From: Nodosilinea sp. WJT8-NPBG4
GTDB lineage: Bacteria; Cyanobacteriota; Cyanobacteriia; Phormidesmidales; Phormidesmidaceae
Direction: 5' to 3'
NCBI GenBank assembly: GCA_019359285.1
Contig: JAHHHQ010000049.1
Span: forward strand, 1-64,000
Length of the DNA stretch: 64,000 nucleotides
Shown: positions 8,475-16,333 of the stretch, piece by piece
How positions within the stretch are numbered: position 1 is the stretch's first letter
Layout of the letters: every line of letters starts with the position of its first letter
Program-made: the position numbers and the translations under genes
Notes under the pieces: generated by a model
What the model saw: only the letters and a program-made list of their open reading frames with translations
Told to the model about the DNA's origin: nothing
Databases searched by the model: none

Positions 8475-8852
8475 ATGTTGAAATTGTTTGTTGAATGGGA
8501 CGGGGACGCAGCCAACCTAAAACTATTTTTGAGGTGTTCCTCCTGCGGTGGGATCATTGAGGACTCAGACCTTGCTGTAGCGCTTTACCCTGTTAGGATC
8601 CAGTCTCGGCGAGAGGTGTATGGTGTACCTATCACTGATCTGGATTGGACTACTGTGTATACGGTTCACTCAGGGGCGTGTGCTTACAGAGCAAGGACTC
8701 TGGCCGAGGAAACCTACAAGCGACTTGAGGCAGTGCAGCTTTCGGTGTTTTTATCTCTGCTCATGACAAGCACAGATGCCCTTCGTGATACTAGGCCAGA
8801 GCTTTGGGAAGATATCAAGCGGGAAATGGAGTCGGATGTGCAGAGTATTTAG
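8475..8852 (+). CDS. Hypothetical protein with CxxC motif
   Basis: A 125-residue protein that I do not recognise. It begins MLKLFVEWDG and has one Cys pair, CSSCGG near residue 20, and a further Cys near 65, suggesting a metal site or disulphide. The rest is mixed alpha/beta with no membrane segment. AGAGG at 8461-8465 fits the ATG at 8475, so this start is preferred to an upstream in-frame codon at 8457. It is transcribed divergently from the XRE regulator and shares its candidate operator. Confidence 0.6.
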   Translation: MLKLFVEWDGDAANLKLFLRCSSCGGIIEDSDLAVALYPVRIQSRREVYGVPITDLDWTTVYTVHSGACAYRARTLAEETYKRLEAVQLSVFLSLLMTSTDALRDTRPELWEDIKREMESDVQSI

Positions 8853-9061
8853 CTCTGTGGTATCTCTAGGGCGCGGCTATCTCAAGAATCGGGTTGGTTG
8901 ATGGCCTGGCGGCTCTACGGTCAGGTAAAGTTTCCGCTAAAAAATAAAGAACTCGTTAGTTTGGGCCGTATTTAGAAATAGAACGGGAACTATCAGTGGA
9001 AATACCCGCCTCGCGAACGGAGTATGGTGGGTTAGATCGACCAGCGATAAGGATCGAGTGA

Positions 9062-9919
9062 ATGCCGCGCGGGAAAAAGAACGGAGCCAATGGCCAGCCC
9101 AGTAACGGAGCCAACTTAGGCTTTGAGCAAATTCTCTGGGCTACCGCCGACAAGATGCGCGGCCACATGGATGCTGCCGAGTACAAGCACGTCACCCTAG
9201 GGCTGATCTTCCTTAAGTACATCTCTGATGCGTTTCAGGAGCTATACAACGACCTAGCGGCTCGGGCCGACACCGACTACACCGACCCCGAAGACCGCGA
9301 TGAGTACATGGCGGAGAATGTCTTCTGGGTGCCGAAGGAGGCGCGGTGGAATCACATTCAGGCCAGCGCTAAGCAGCCCACCATCGGGAAGATCATCGAT
9401 GAGGCCATGCTGGCGATTGAGAAGGAGAACCCCAAGCGGCTGAAGGGGGTGCTGCCCACGGGCTATGCCCGCCCAGACCTGGATAAAACCCGCTTGGGGG
9501 AACTGATCGACCTAATCAGCACCATTGGCCTAGGGGATGAGGTCAGCCGCTCCAAGGACATTCTGGGCCGGGTGTACGAGTACTTCCTGGGGCGGTTTGC
9601 TGAGAAGGAGGGCAAGGGCGGCGGCGAGTTCTACACGCCGCAGTCGGTGGTGAAGTTGCTGGTGGCGGTGATGCAGCCCTATAGGGGGCGGGTGTATGAC
9701 CCCTGTTGCGGCTCGGGCGGCATGTTTGTGCAGTCGGAGAAGTTTGTGGAAGCCCATGGGGGGCGTAAAGACGACATTGCCATCTATGGGCAAGAGTCGA
9801 ACCCGACGACGCGGCGGCTGTGTCTGATGAACCTGGCGATTCGTGGCATTGAGGGCAACATTAGTGACCGCAATGCTGACAGCTTTACCAGCGACCTGCA
9901 CTATAGTCTCAGTCGATAA
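9062..9919 (+). pseudogene. hsdM: hsdM, type I restriction methyltransferase, truncated
   Basis: The first ~280 residues match the M subunit of type I restriction-modification systems, which methylates adenine together with HsdS. The N-terminal helical HsdM_N region (about 20-160) is followed by the methylase domain with the SAM-binding motif DPCCGSGGM at 213-221. The frame leaves the family after [10 protein letters not shown] and stops within ten codons, because it runs into an IS982-type remnant. The catalytic NPPF motif and the last ~200 residues are missing, so the product should be inactive. No hsdS is visible; the hsdR tail survives at 14612-14998, on the other side of the inserted material. 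Confidence 0.88.
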
Positions 9920-10490
9920 AGATTTTGCTGTAGGGGTTATGGAGCAATTCTTCGGCGGGCTTGTGGTCGTCGGTTTTGGATAGTGTTAGCTGAATATTGA
10001 GCAGCTCCCCGCAATCATTAACAACCATATGGGGTTTGAATTTAAAGAACCAATCGAAGGAGGTTTTGCCTCTTGCGGCCAAGCTTGGAACACTTTACGG
10101 TGTCGAATTCGGCTGCTGTGACAAATCTTGAGGCTGCTGCTCTCGATGAAGCTGAAGTCGGTACAGGTGCTTAAATATTGCTTCAGATACACGCACAGGG
10201 GCAGCATAGGGGACTGCATCCATTCCGCGAAGTGCGGGAAGATCACCAGACTAGAGAAAGCCGAACGCCAATACACGCAGATGTTCTGGTAATAGCAGGC
10301 ATTGAACATCCGATACTGTTACCGTTGGAAGCTGACCAAGATTGACATGATCTCGCTCAGTCACAGCCAGGATCGCCAGCGTCCAGTCCGGCTGTGACTG
10401 AGCGAGCAACAACTGACGATGTCATAAGAACTGAAGCGTGCTTGATTATCGAAAATGTGAAGATAAGCGGTGTTCTCCCGGCTAGAATAA
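9910..10490 (-). mobile_element. Decayed IS982-family transposase remnant
   Basis: The minus strand contains IS982-type transposase segments in different frames. A 107-residue frame (9986-10309) includes the HFAEWMQ, MLPLCVYLKQ and DFSFIESSSLKICHSSRIRHRKVF regions. Another frame continues with GKTSFDWFFKFKPHMVVND and KTDDHKPAEELL. The frame change near 10075 and loss of the start show that the gene is dead. It directly abuts the broken hsdM, whose truncation it explains. Outer boundaries are approximate and terminal repeats were not identified. Confidence 0.75.
10352..10406. repeat. 17-bp perfect inverted repeat (hairpin)
   Basis: CTCGCTCAGTCACAGCC at 10352-10368 is followed after 21 bp by its exact reverse complement at 10390-10406. 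One arm falls in the 5' coding part of the IS982 remnant. It could be an inversion or duplication scar of decaying mobile DNA; there is no U-run, so it is not a standard terminator. Confidence 0.7.
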
Positions 10491-10511
10491 TTTACTGTTT
10501 AAACCCTGACC

Positions 10512-11567
10512 CTATAAAAATTTGTAAATGTCCGGCACAGTCAGTTTTCTTGTAGAGTTACCAATTCTCACATAGAACTCTAAACCTCCCTCAAGTTTAA
10601 GGAAAGCTCTATTTTCTGCTTTTTTGACATGAATACAACAAATATCTTTTCCCTCGGATTGCCAGAAACGAACTTTTATGAATGGCATAAATTGCCTGCC
10701 AATATTGTTTTCAATAAGCTCTATAAGGCAACGTTCAAACTTGTCAAGTGAACCCTTGTTAAAGCATTTTATATCTTTCTCCAAACCGTAGATATTCCCA
10801 TGATCCTCAACACCAATTAGTAAAGCTCCACCATCCGTATTGAGGAAAGCGGCTATAGTCTTTAAACTACTCTGCTGCAATCCCTTATTTTCTCGATTCT
10901 CTTTTACATCCCATTTTAGAGTAGCTTTGAACTCTACTCGATCACATTCACCGACACTAAGTAAATCGGGAATTGGTCGTAAGTCACCAATGCTTTGGAT
11001 AGTGGTAGTAAAACGTCGCAGTTTTCGTTCTTCTAAAAGATTAAGTAACTCAATTTCAGAATTAGCTGCTTCAATAACGGATTGGTTGACAATTGCAATC
11101 CATTGCCCCCAATATTGAGATTCTAAAGCAGGAAGGTTTGCTTCAAACCATTGCTTATTAGGTCGATTTCCCCATCGATTGAGATAGGCAATTGCATCTT
11201 GAATAGAATTATCTAGGGCTTCAAAGTGGTTGCCTCTCATATTTTTAGAGATATAATCCCAAGCACCTTCTCGAAATGCACGACGACAATCAGCAACGGT
11301 GTCATTTGCCGTTAAAATAATAACCACAGCTGAAAGATTGTTTTTGCGTACGTAGTTGAGGATGGTAAATCCACTGTCATCTTGTTCCATCCGCATATCG
11401 GCAACGACAATGTCACAATGATCTTGCAACTTCATCTCAGCAGCAGCAGCGCTCGTAGCTGTAGTAATTTCTTGGTAGTTAAACTCTCCCTGAAGCCATT
11501 CGAGTGCCTCTGCTAAGAATCTAGAACTATCTTCAATTAGTAAAAGATGAACGTTTTCTCGTTGCAT
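10512..11567 (-). CDS. Response regulator with AlbA_2 (Schlafen-type) output domain
   Basis: A 351-residue protein with an unusual domain order. Residues 5-125 are a receiver domain: acidic pair E12/D13, phosphoacceptor D57 (VVADMRM), T86 and K108. Residues ~150-182 (WGQWIAIVNQSVIEAANS) resemble the DUF5678 motif. Residues ~204-350 are an AlbA_2 domain of the Schlafen family: GECDRVEFKATL, NTDGGALLIGVED and a closing FYVRIGNSTR strand. AlbA_2 domains occur in nucleic-acid-binding regulators and in some defence proteins; whether this one has nuclease activity cannot be told. The gene starts 9 bp after the histidine kinase, its presumed phosphodonor, so the two form a two-component pair. The REC-AlbA_2 combination is uncommon in my knowledge. 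Confidence 0.85.
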   Translation of the reverse strand: MQRENVHLLLIEDSSRFLAEALEWLQGEFNYQEITTATSAAAAEMKLQDHCDIVVADMRMEQDDSGFTILNYVRKNNLSAVVIILTANDTVADCRRAFREGAWDYISKNMRGNHFEALDNSIQDAIAYLNRWGNRPNKQWFEANLPALESQYWGQWIAIVNQSVIEAANSEIELLNLLEERKLRRFTTTIQSIGDLRPIPDLLSVGECDRVEFKATLKWDVKENRENKGLQQSSLKTIAAFLNTDGGALLIGVEDHGNIYGLEKDIKCFNKGSLDKFERCLIELIENNIGRQFMPFIKVRFWQSEGKDICCIHVKKAENRAFLKLEGGLEFYVRIGNSTRKLTVPDIYKFL

Positions 11568-11576
11568 AAAATTTTT

Positions 11577-14141
11577 CTAAGCCTTTTCATCATTAGGGTA
11601 GGGAATATATATTTGAAACTTTGCTCCTTTGCCGGGCTCGCCAGTTTCTCGTATATAACCACCCATCTTCAGTAGAGTTTTTCGGGCAATAAATAAACCA
11701 AGACCGCTACCTTTTTCTTCAGGTGATGTAGAGTTGAGAGGTTGAAATATCCATTCTTTTTTATCTTGAGATATACCCTTACCATTATCACAAATTTGGA
11801 TATAGAGGTACCTTCGATTACCAGGCACAGTGGGCATTCCGATATCTGCGGGATTGAGCAGCTCTCCAGCATACATCCATATTGAGAGATCGGTGTGCCT
11901 GTGATTGTGCTTTAAGGAATTTTCAACCAATTCATTGATTATGCTTTTGATTTTCTCTTCATCACCGTCGAATTCAGCTTCAGAATTTTCAAGTTTGAAT
12001 GAAATCCTAGCCTTTTGAAGGCGCGGGCGACTTGACCAATTCGCAGGTTCCCATTTCTCAAATAATTTTTTAATAGGAAAACGATGGCGACGTATGACCA
12101 TACCTTCATTAATCGACTTAAGATCGTTAAGAGCAGTTTGTGTCAGTTCAAGTTGCGCCAGGAACTTCTCGAAATTTTCCTTTAAAGGAGAATCTATAGA
12201 CAATCTTCGAAGGGTACGTCGAGTTTTAGATTCAATAGTTGCCAAAATATTATTTACTTCATCAGCAATGTCGTGAGCTGTTCTAGAAACTATTTCAATA
12301 AGTTTATGATAGTTATCATGGGGAATCTTGGCAATCGCAGCCTTTTGAGCAACTCGCTGGCGATTAACACTACCTTGAAGCTCCTCAAGTTCGCCTATGA
12401 TTTCACTCACAATTGGGTGGTCGGCCTCAATCTTACGGAGTAACCGATAGGCAATACTCTTAAGAATAGCAACTTCATTACCTATTTTGTGATACATTGC
12501 CCTATAGAGCATTTCGGTGCTGCCAAAGCTCTCATCCCTACCAGAGAATAGCTCATAAGCAGTTTGAGAGTCAGCATTCAGAGCAAGAGCTTTCATGGCC
12601 TCGCTATAACGCAGCGATGATTCTTCAATTTGTTGCAAAAGCTCAATTGCCTCTTCACTACTTGCATTACTTGCTAAAAGACTGCGAGCAGCATACAAGC
12701 GAGATTTATCTTTATCTTCTGAGTTTTCCGAGTTAGCGATTGCATCTTCAATATATTGCTTGCCCCTTTCAGGTTGGTTCAATAAATAATATAATCGGCC
12801 TAGATGCAGGCGCACTATATTTGCATGATAAGGAACCTGAGAAGAGAGAGGGATAGCTAATAATTGAGCTAATGCATCTTCATATTGTTGCAGACCTTCG
12901 AGTTGCTTTGCGTACTGTAATCGGGCGTAGGAATGACTGCCGATTGTAATAACATTGTTGTCATCTAACTCTAAAGAATGCTGCAAGAGCTGGACAGCAC
13001 GAAAAAGCTCTCCTTTTTGTATCATTAAGCTTGCAACTCTGTTCAAGGTAAAGACATTGTTTTTGTCTAGTACTAAGCTGTGCTCGAGAAGCTGAGTAGC
13101 ACGATCAATATCTCCATTGCGAGACAGGCAATCTGCAAACTTGTTCAATACAAGAGTGTTATTTCCATCTATATTTAGGGCAAGTTCAAAGAGCTGAAGA
13201 GCTCTATCAATATTGCCCTTCTGGTCTAGCAAACCAGCAAGTTTACTTACCGTGACTGGATTACTCGGTTCTATTTTTAATAGTCTTTCTAGGAGCTGAA
13301 TGGCGTAATCAAAATCTCCATTCTGAGCTAACGCATTTGCAAAACAGTTTAAGGTTTTGACATCATTTCTATCTATTTTCAAGGCTCGCTCAAAGAGGCA
13401 GATAGCACGATTCACATGATTTATTTGCATCAATAGGTTTGCAGACTTGGTCAAAAAAATTACATCGTTTGGCTGTAATTCTAGTGAATACTCAATGAGC
13501 TGAATGCCCTTATCAAGGTCTCCTTTCCTAATCAGGAGATCGGCGAGGCTACTTGACGCTAGGGCGTTTTTCTTGTGTAGTTTTAGTGCGTGCTCAGACA
13601 CTTCGATTGCTCGATCAATCTCTCCGTTCTGCGCTAATAAATTTGCGAATCGGGTCAATCCTCGAACTTGAGAATAACCTAGCTCTAAAAGTCTATCGAA
13701 AATTTCTATAGCCCGCTTTCTATGTCCTTCTTTTACCAGCAAATCAGCAAACATACCCAAGGAGACCATGTCATTTGGGTCTAAACATATTGAATACTCA
13801 AAAATCTGTACGGCGTTATCTATTTCTTCCTGTTTTGCCAATAAGTTTGCAAGTCCATTTAATGTATAGGTATTGCGACTATTTATTTGTAATGAATGCT
13901 CAAAGAGTTGAATGGCACCTTCTACATTTTGTGCTTTCCATAATGCGTGAGCATAACTATTTATTGTAATTATATTTTTATTATCTAACTGCAACGCACA
14001 TTCAAACTGCTCGATTGCCGCTTCAATTTCACCTGACTTAGCGAGAGCTCTTCCCTTTCTGGTGAGCAGCTTTACTTGCTCAACGATGGCTTCACTGGCA
14101 GGAGTTTTACTGTCAGAGTCTTTTGAGGGAGGAGTATTCAT
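11577..14141 (-). CDS. TPR-repeat sensor histidine kinase
   Basis: An 854-residue soluble kinase without membrane segments. Residues ~15-430 are about a dozen tetratricopeptide repeats with 34-residue period and the recurring pattern N-G-D-I-D-R-A-I-Q-L-(F/L)-E. A second helical region follows to ~600. H623 in TAHDIADEVNN is the likely phosphorylated histidine. The GHKL ATPase domain has an N box (NELVENSLKH, about 735), a G1 box (DNGKGI, about 782) and a G2 box (GSGLGL, about 810). Sensing probably occurs through the TPR array, which usually binds proteins or peptides, and not through the membrane. It precedes the REC-AlbA_2 gene in an operon. Base composition is lower in G+C than the flanking chromosome. 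The pair lies between hsdM and hsdR remnants and is bordered by transposase debris on both sides. Confidence 0.87.
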   Translation of the reverse strand: MNTPPSKDSDSKTPASEAIVEQVKLLTRKGRALAKSGEIEAAIEQFECALQLDNKNIITINSYAHALWKAQNVEGAIQLFEHSLQINSRNTYTLNGLANLLAKQEEIDNAVQIFEYSICLDPNDMVSLGMFADLLVKEGHRKRAIEIFDRLLELGYSQVRGLTRFANLLAQNGEIDRAIEVSEHALKLHKKNALASSSLADLLIRKGDLDKGIQLIEYSLELQPNDVIFLTKSANLLMQINHVNRAICLFERALKIDRNDVKTLNCFANALAQNGDFDYAIQLLERLLKIEPSNPVTVSKLAGLLDQKGNIDRALQLFELALNIDGNNTLVLNKFADCLSRNGDIDRATQLLEHSLVLDKNNVFTLNRVASLMIQKGELFRAVQLLQHSLELDDNNVITIGSHSYARLQYAKQLEGLQQYEDALAQLLAIPLSSQVPYHANIVRLHLGRLYYLLNQPERGKQYIEDAIANSENSEDKDKSRLYAARSLLASNASSEEAIELLQQIEESSLRYSEAMKALALNADSQTAYELFSGRDESFGSTEMLYRAMYHKIGNEVAILKSIAYRLLRKIEADHPIVSEIIGELEELQGSVNRQRVAQKAAIAKIPHDNYHKLIEIVSRTAHDIADEVNNILATIESKTRRTLRRLSIDSPLKENFEKFLAQLELTQTALNDLKSINEGMVIRRHRFPIKKLFEKWEPANWSSRPRLQKARISFKLENSEAEFDGDEEKIKSIINELVENSLKHNHRHTDLSIWMYAGELLNPADIGMPTVPGNRRYLYIQICDNGKGISQDKKEWIFQPLNSTSPEEKGSGLGLFIARKTLLKMGGYIRETGEPGKGAKFQIYIPYPNDEKA

Positions 14142-14212
14142 AATATTTCAGTCAAAAGTAATTTTAATAATGTTAAGCGAATTGTTTAATAAACATCCTT
14201 TGTTCCAATTAC

Positions 14213-14611
14213 CTAAATATAGCCTGTGGCGCTAGTAACCGCGGCAGGGCGTATTACCGACAATGGACGCTCGACCAAAGGCTCAGAAAAGGCGATATCA
14301 GTGAAACTCGGGACGACCTGGCACACAGCCAGTGCCCTCATACTAGAAGCCATTCTTTCTAAGGTGTATAACGATTTATTCCCTAGGGCCAGCGTATCAT
14401 TCATGTATGGCATGACAAAACAGGACGCAGTTGATACGATTTCTTCGTACGCGTCAGATGATTCCGTAGGGTCTTGATATGTTGACGGGATGACTTGACC
14501 ATCCATAAAAGCGATAGCCTTCCGTCATCGCCTCGGGAAAGAGCTCAGGTTGAGCTGTACTCTGCTCGCTGAGATACCTGCGAAAAGCCTTACGGCCAGC
14601 CATCAAGGCTT
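14213..14611 (-). pseudogene. Probable transposase remnant of unknown family
   Basis: Minus-strand fragments in several frames look like a decayed gene. One (from about 14611) reads [20 protein letters not shown] followed by FPEAMTEGYRFYG; after frame changes come YQLRP and FVMPYMND. The order and the motif resemble a transposase segment with an RPSFVMPYM pattern that I recall from cyanobacterial insertion sequences, but I cannot name the family with confidence. It abuts the surviving tail of hsdR. With the IS982 remnant at 9.9-10.5 kb it brackets the kinase/regulator pair. Confidence 0.35.
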
Positions 14612-14998
14612 TGTTACCAGAACCGGGCAATCACCTCAGCGGAGGCGATTCAGAAACTGATCAATCTGGCAGCGGACATGCGCGAAGCCAGCCGCTGGGG
14701 CATTGATCTGGGCCTGAGCGAGGATGAACTAGCGTTCTACGACGCCCTAGAGGTCAACGACAGCGCTGTGCAGGTGCTGGGGGATGAGACACTGAAGACC
14801 CTTGCCCAGGAGTTGGTTAAGGCGATTTGCGGCAATGTAACGATTGACTGGACGGAGCGGGAGGCAGTGCGGGCGAAGCTACGGGTGATGGTGAAGCGGT
14901 TGCTGAAGAAGTATGGCTATCCGCCCGATAAGCAGGAGAAGGCAACTCAGACGGTGTTGCAGCAGGCTGAAACTCTGTATAAAGACTGGGCACCTTGA
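14612..14998 (+). pseudogene. hsdR: hsdR, type I restriction subunit, C-terminal remnant
   Basis: The plus frame from about 14612 reads [20 protein letters not shown] and continues through an ATG at 14678 to the stop at 14996-14998. This matches the C-terminal helical domain of HsdR (DUF3387-type: [20 protein letters not shown], then the [11 protein letters not shown] and [14 protein letters not shown] regions). All nuclease and helicase motor domains are absent, so it is a remnant and not a functional restriction enzyme. It belongs to the same former operon as hsdM at 9062. Confidence 0.82.
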
Positions 14999-15389
14999 CC
15001 AGGTGGGGTTCAGCCTGTGGTACTACCACAGTGCTGGTGACTGAGTACTGCTGCTGACGCTCGATCGCCTCTTTAGCCAGAGCAAAAAAGCCATCCGCCA
15101 ATGATGCTCTTTCGTAACGAGCAATATACGAGTATGAATCTCTTGTCATGGACTCCGATCTTGGATGTGCAGCTAACGCTTGAAAGGTCAAAAGACGTAG
15201 TTCATATTGCCAGTCATCCCAGTTCTTAGAATCCAGAACCTTAAAATAGGTGTCGCCATCGCAGATACAGTCAAATACCCAGCTTACAAAGAAGTGACTG
15301 TATGCCTTTTCCCAAGTATGTTTCAACCTTAGGTCGCCAAATAAACGACGAACCTCTGGCTTGAAGTTTTCTAGCTGAACATGTGCCAT
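14817..15389 (-). CDS. Hypothetical protein, 3' end probably disrupted
   Basis: I do not recognise this protein. From the ATG at 15389 the first ~130 residues look like a real globular, Trp-rich helical protein ([20 protein letters not shown] region). An upstream ATG at 15491 would add 34 residues of poorer quality. The last ~60 codons run antisense through the hsdR remnant and become Pro/Ser/Ala-rich, the usual look of an antisense frame. The original 3' end was therefore most likely lost where the hsdR segment joins, near 15000. Confidence 0.45.
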   Translation of the reverse strand: MAHVQLENFKPEVRRLFGDLRLKHTWEKAYSHFFVSWVFDCICDGDTYFKVLDSKNWDDWQYELRLLTFQALAAHPRSESMTRDSYSYIARYERASLADGFFALAKEAIERQQQYSVTSTVVVPQAEPHLVKVPSLYTEFQPAATPSELPSPAYRADSHTSSATASPSPVASPALPPAPSSQSLHCRKSP

Positions 15390-15555
15390 GTTTGACCTAT
15401 GTATCCAGCACCAGACGCGGAACACCTCAGCTTTCAGCTTTTGAGTGCTGATTAAGCCTTGAGTCAGTGGTTTAGCGTGCAGCCTTTGCATACATAAAAT
15501 GTGAGCCCCTAAGGTGGAGCTATCTGACCACGTATTGCCTCAACCCTATGAGCCT

Positions 15556-15882
15556 CTAGCTCAAGGCTTGTGAAATCTGAGCACCCAAATGCTCTAGGGC
15601 CTTTTGGCGAGCATGGTCAGCTGCGGCTCTGGCAGATTCGGCCAGAATGGTGTCTGTATTGGGGGTGAGCTTTAGCGCCCCGCCAAGGTAGCCTAGGGCT
15701 TTGCAGTAGAAATCGCTTAGGTTCTCTAAAGATAGGCGCTTTACCGTCTGGTAATCGCCTTGCTGGAACGACTGGAGTGCTTGACGGTGAAGGTCGGTCT
15801 CGGGCTCTCCTAGAACCTCGAAGATGATGGCGATGGCTGCATTGACCTTTTCGGTCGTTAATTCTGCCACTGGAACGCTCAT
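15556..15882 (-). CDS. Small helical hypothetical protein
   Basis: A 108-residue protein of unknown function. It is predicted all-helical and Ala/Leu-rich, without Cys, membrane segment or familiar motif. AAGGG upstream supports the ATG at 15882. It is the last cargo gene before the right transposon end, about 90 bp from the outermost internal TnsB-type site, and is transcribed away from that end. Confidence 0.6.
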   Translation of the reverse strand: MSVPVAELTTEKVNAAIAIIFEVLGEPETDLHRQALQSFQQGDYQTVKRLSLENLSDFYCKALGYLGGALKLTPNTDTILAESARAAADHARQKALEHLGAQISQALS

Positions 15883-15974
15883 GGGGTTTAACCCTTAACT
15901 ATCACTGTGAGCATAGTACAGCTTGGCGCATATAGTACTAACGAATTATTTTTGGCAAATTCTCAGCCCGGTGC

Positions 15975-16073
15975 TGGAACCATATCCTTACCGAAATATG
16001 GGAAGCATAAGCGTACCATGCAGCTTTGGAAGCATAAGCGTACCAAACAGGTACGCTTATGGGTAAACGCACA
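15975..16073. repeat. Right transposon end with TnsB-type sites
   Basis: The terminal repeat R1 (16050-16073) reads GGTACGCTTATGGGTAAACG and ends in CACA. Inside it lie R2 at 16027-16045 (TGGAAGCATAAGCGTACCA), R3 at 16001-16018 (GGAAGCATAAGCGTACCA) and a degenerate R4 at 15975-15993 (TGGAACCATATCCTTACCG). R2-R4 point the opposite way to R1: CATAAGCGTACC (16033-16044) and GGTACGCTTATG (16050-16061) form a perfect 12-bp inverted repeat around AAACA. At the left end all sites share one direction, so the two ends differ in design. Confidence 0.85.
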
Positions 16074-16078
16074 ACTCA
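16074..16078. repeat. Target-site duplication (right copy), ACTCA
   Basis: ACTCA immediately follows the right terminus and repeats 122-126. Removing the element leaves an uninterrupted site 28 bp from the end of tRNA-Ala. Confidence 0.9.
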
Positions 16079-16106
16079 TCTAATTATGCAACGCCAAACA
16101 AAAATA

Positions 16107-16179
16107 TGGAGCTAAGCGGATTCGAACCGCTGACCCCTTGCATGCCATGCAAGTGCTCTACCAACTGAGCTATAGCCCC
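16107..16179 (-). tRNA. tRNA-Ala(GGC)
   Basis: On the minus strand 73 bases fold as a full cloverleaf. The acceptor stem GGGGCTA pairs with TAGCTCC (one G-U), the D arm is GCTC/GAGC, the anticodon stem CTTGC/GCAAG encloses the loop ATGGCAT (anticodon GGC), and the T arm AGCGG-TTCGAAT-CCGCT is standard. The discriminator base is A and CCA is not encoded. The gene is intact, so the transposon beside it does not destroy it. Its 3' end faces the transposon, as expected if it serves as attachment-site marker. Confidence 0.96.
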
Positions 16180-16333
16180 TCATGCGCCAACTTTTTAGCT
16201 GAGCGCATCAACAATAGTGACCTAAGGGGGGTACCGTCGTCAACCCCAAATTTTCTCCGAGTTTTATCCGACGGTAGCGGTGAAGGGCAGCCATCCGCGA
16301 TAGAGTCAGGAAGATTATAGTGTTCACGTGGCA

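Larger units (their letters stand above)
127..16073. mobile_element. Complete Tn7-like transposon (fused TnsAB, TnsC, two TniQ/TnsD)
   Basis: The element is 15,947 bp. Its 24-bp terminal inverted repeats (127-150, and 16050-16073 in reverse) start TGTG, contain GTTTACCCATAA and differ at only two positions. They are bounded by ACTCA duplications. Further TnsB-like repeats lie just inside each end. The transposition genes read rightward near the left end: tnsAB (884), tnsC (3583), two tniQ genes (4718, 6295). Cargo fills 7.7-15.9 kb. The right (cargo) end lies 28 bp from the 3' end of tRNA-Ala(GGC). I find no cas gene, Cas12k or CRISPR repeat, so this looks like a protein-guided Tn7-like element and not a CRISPR-associated one. 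HIP1 octamers, common outside it, were not seen inside, which fits horizontal acquisition. Confidence 0.93.

Noticed and set aside
9530..9901. 123-codon minus-strand ORF
   Set aside because: Shadow of hsdM in another frame, rich in His and Arg with no domain.
14226..14477. 83-codon plus-strand ORF
   Set aside because: It is antisense to the probable transposase remnant and resembles nothing known.
127..16073. A CRISPR-associated transposon (type V-K or I-B/I-D)
   Set aside because: TnsAB fusion and two TniQ fit such elements, but no Cas12k, Cascade gene, CRISPR repeat or tRNA-targeting spacer was seen, and both TniQ proteins have TnsD-like tails.
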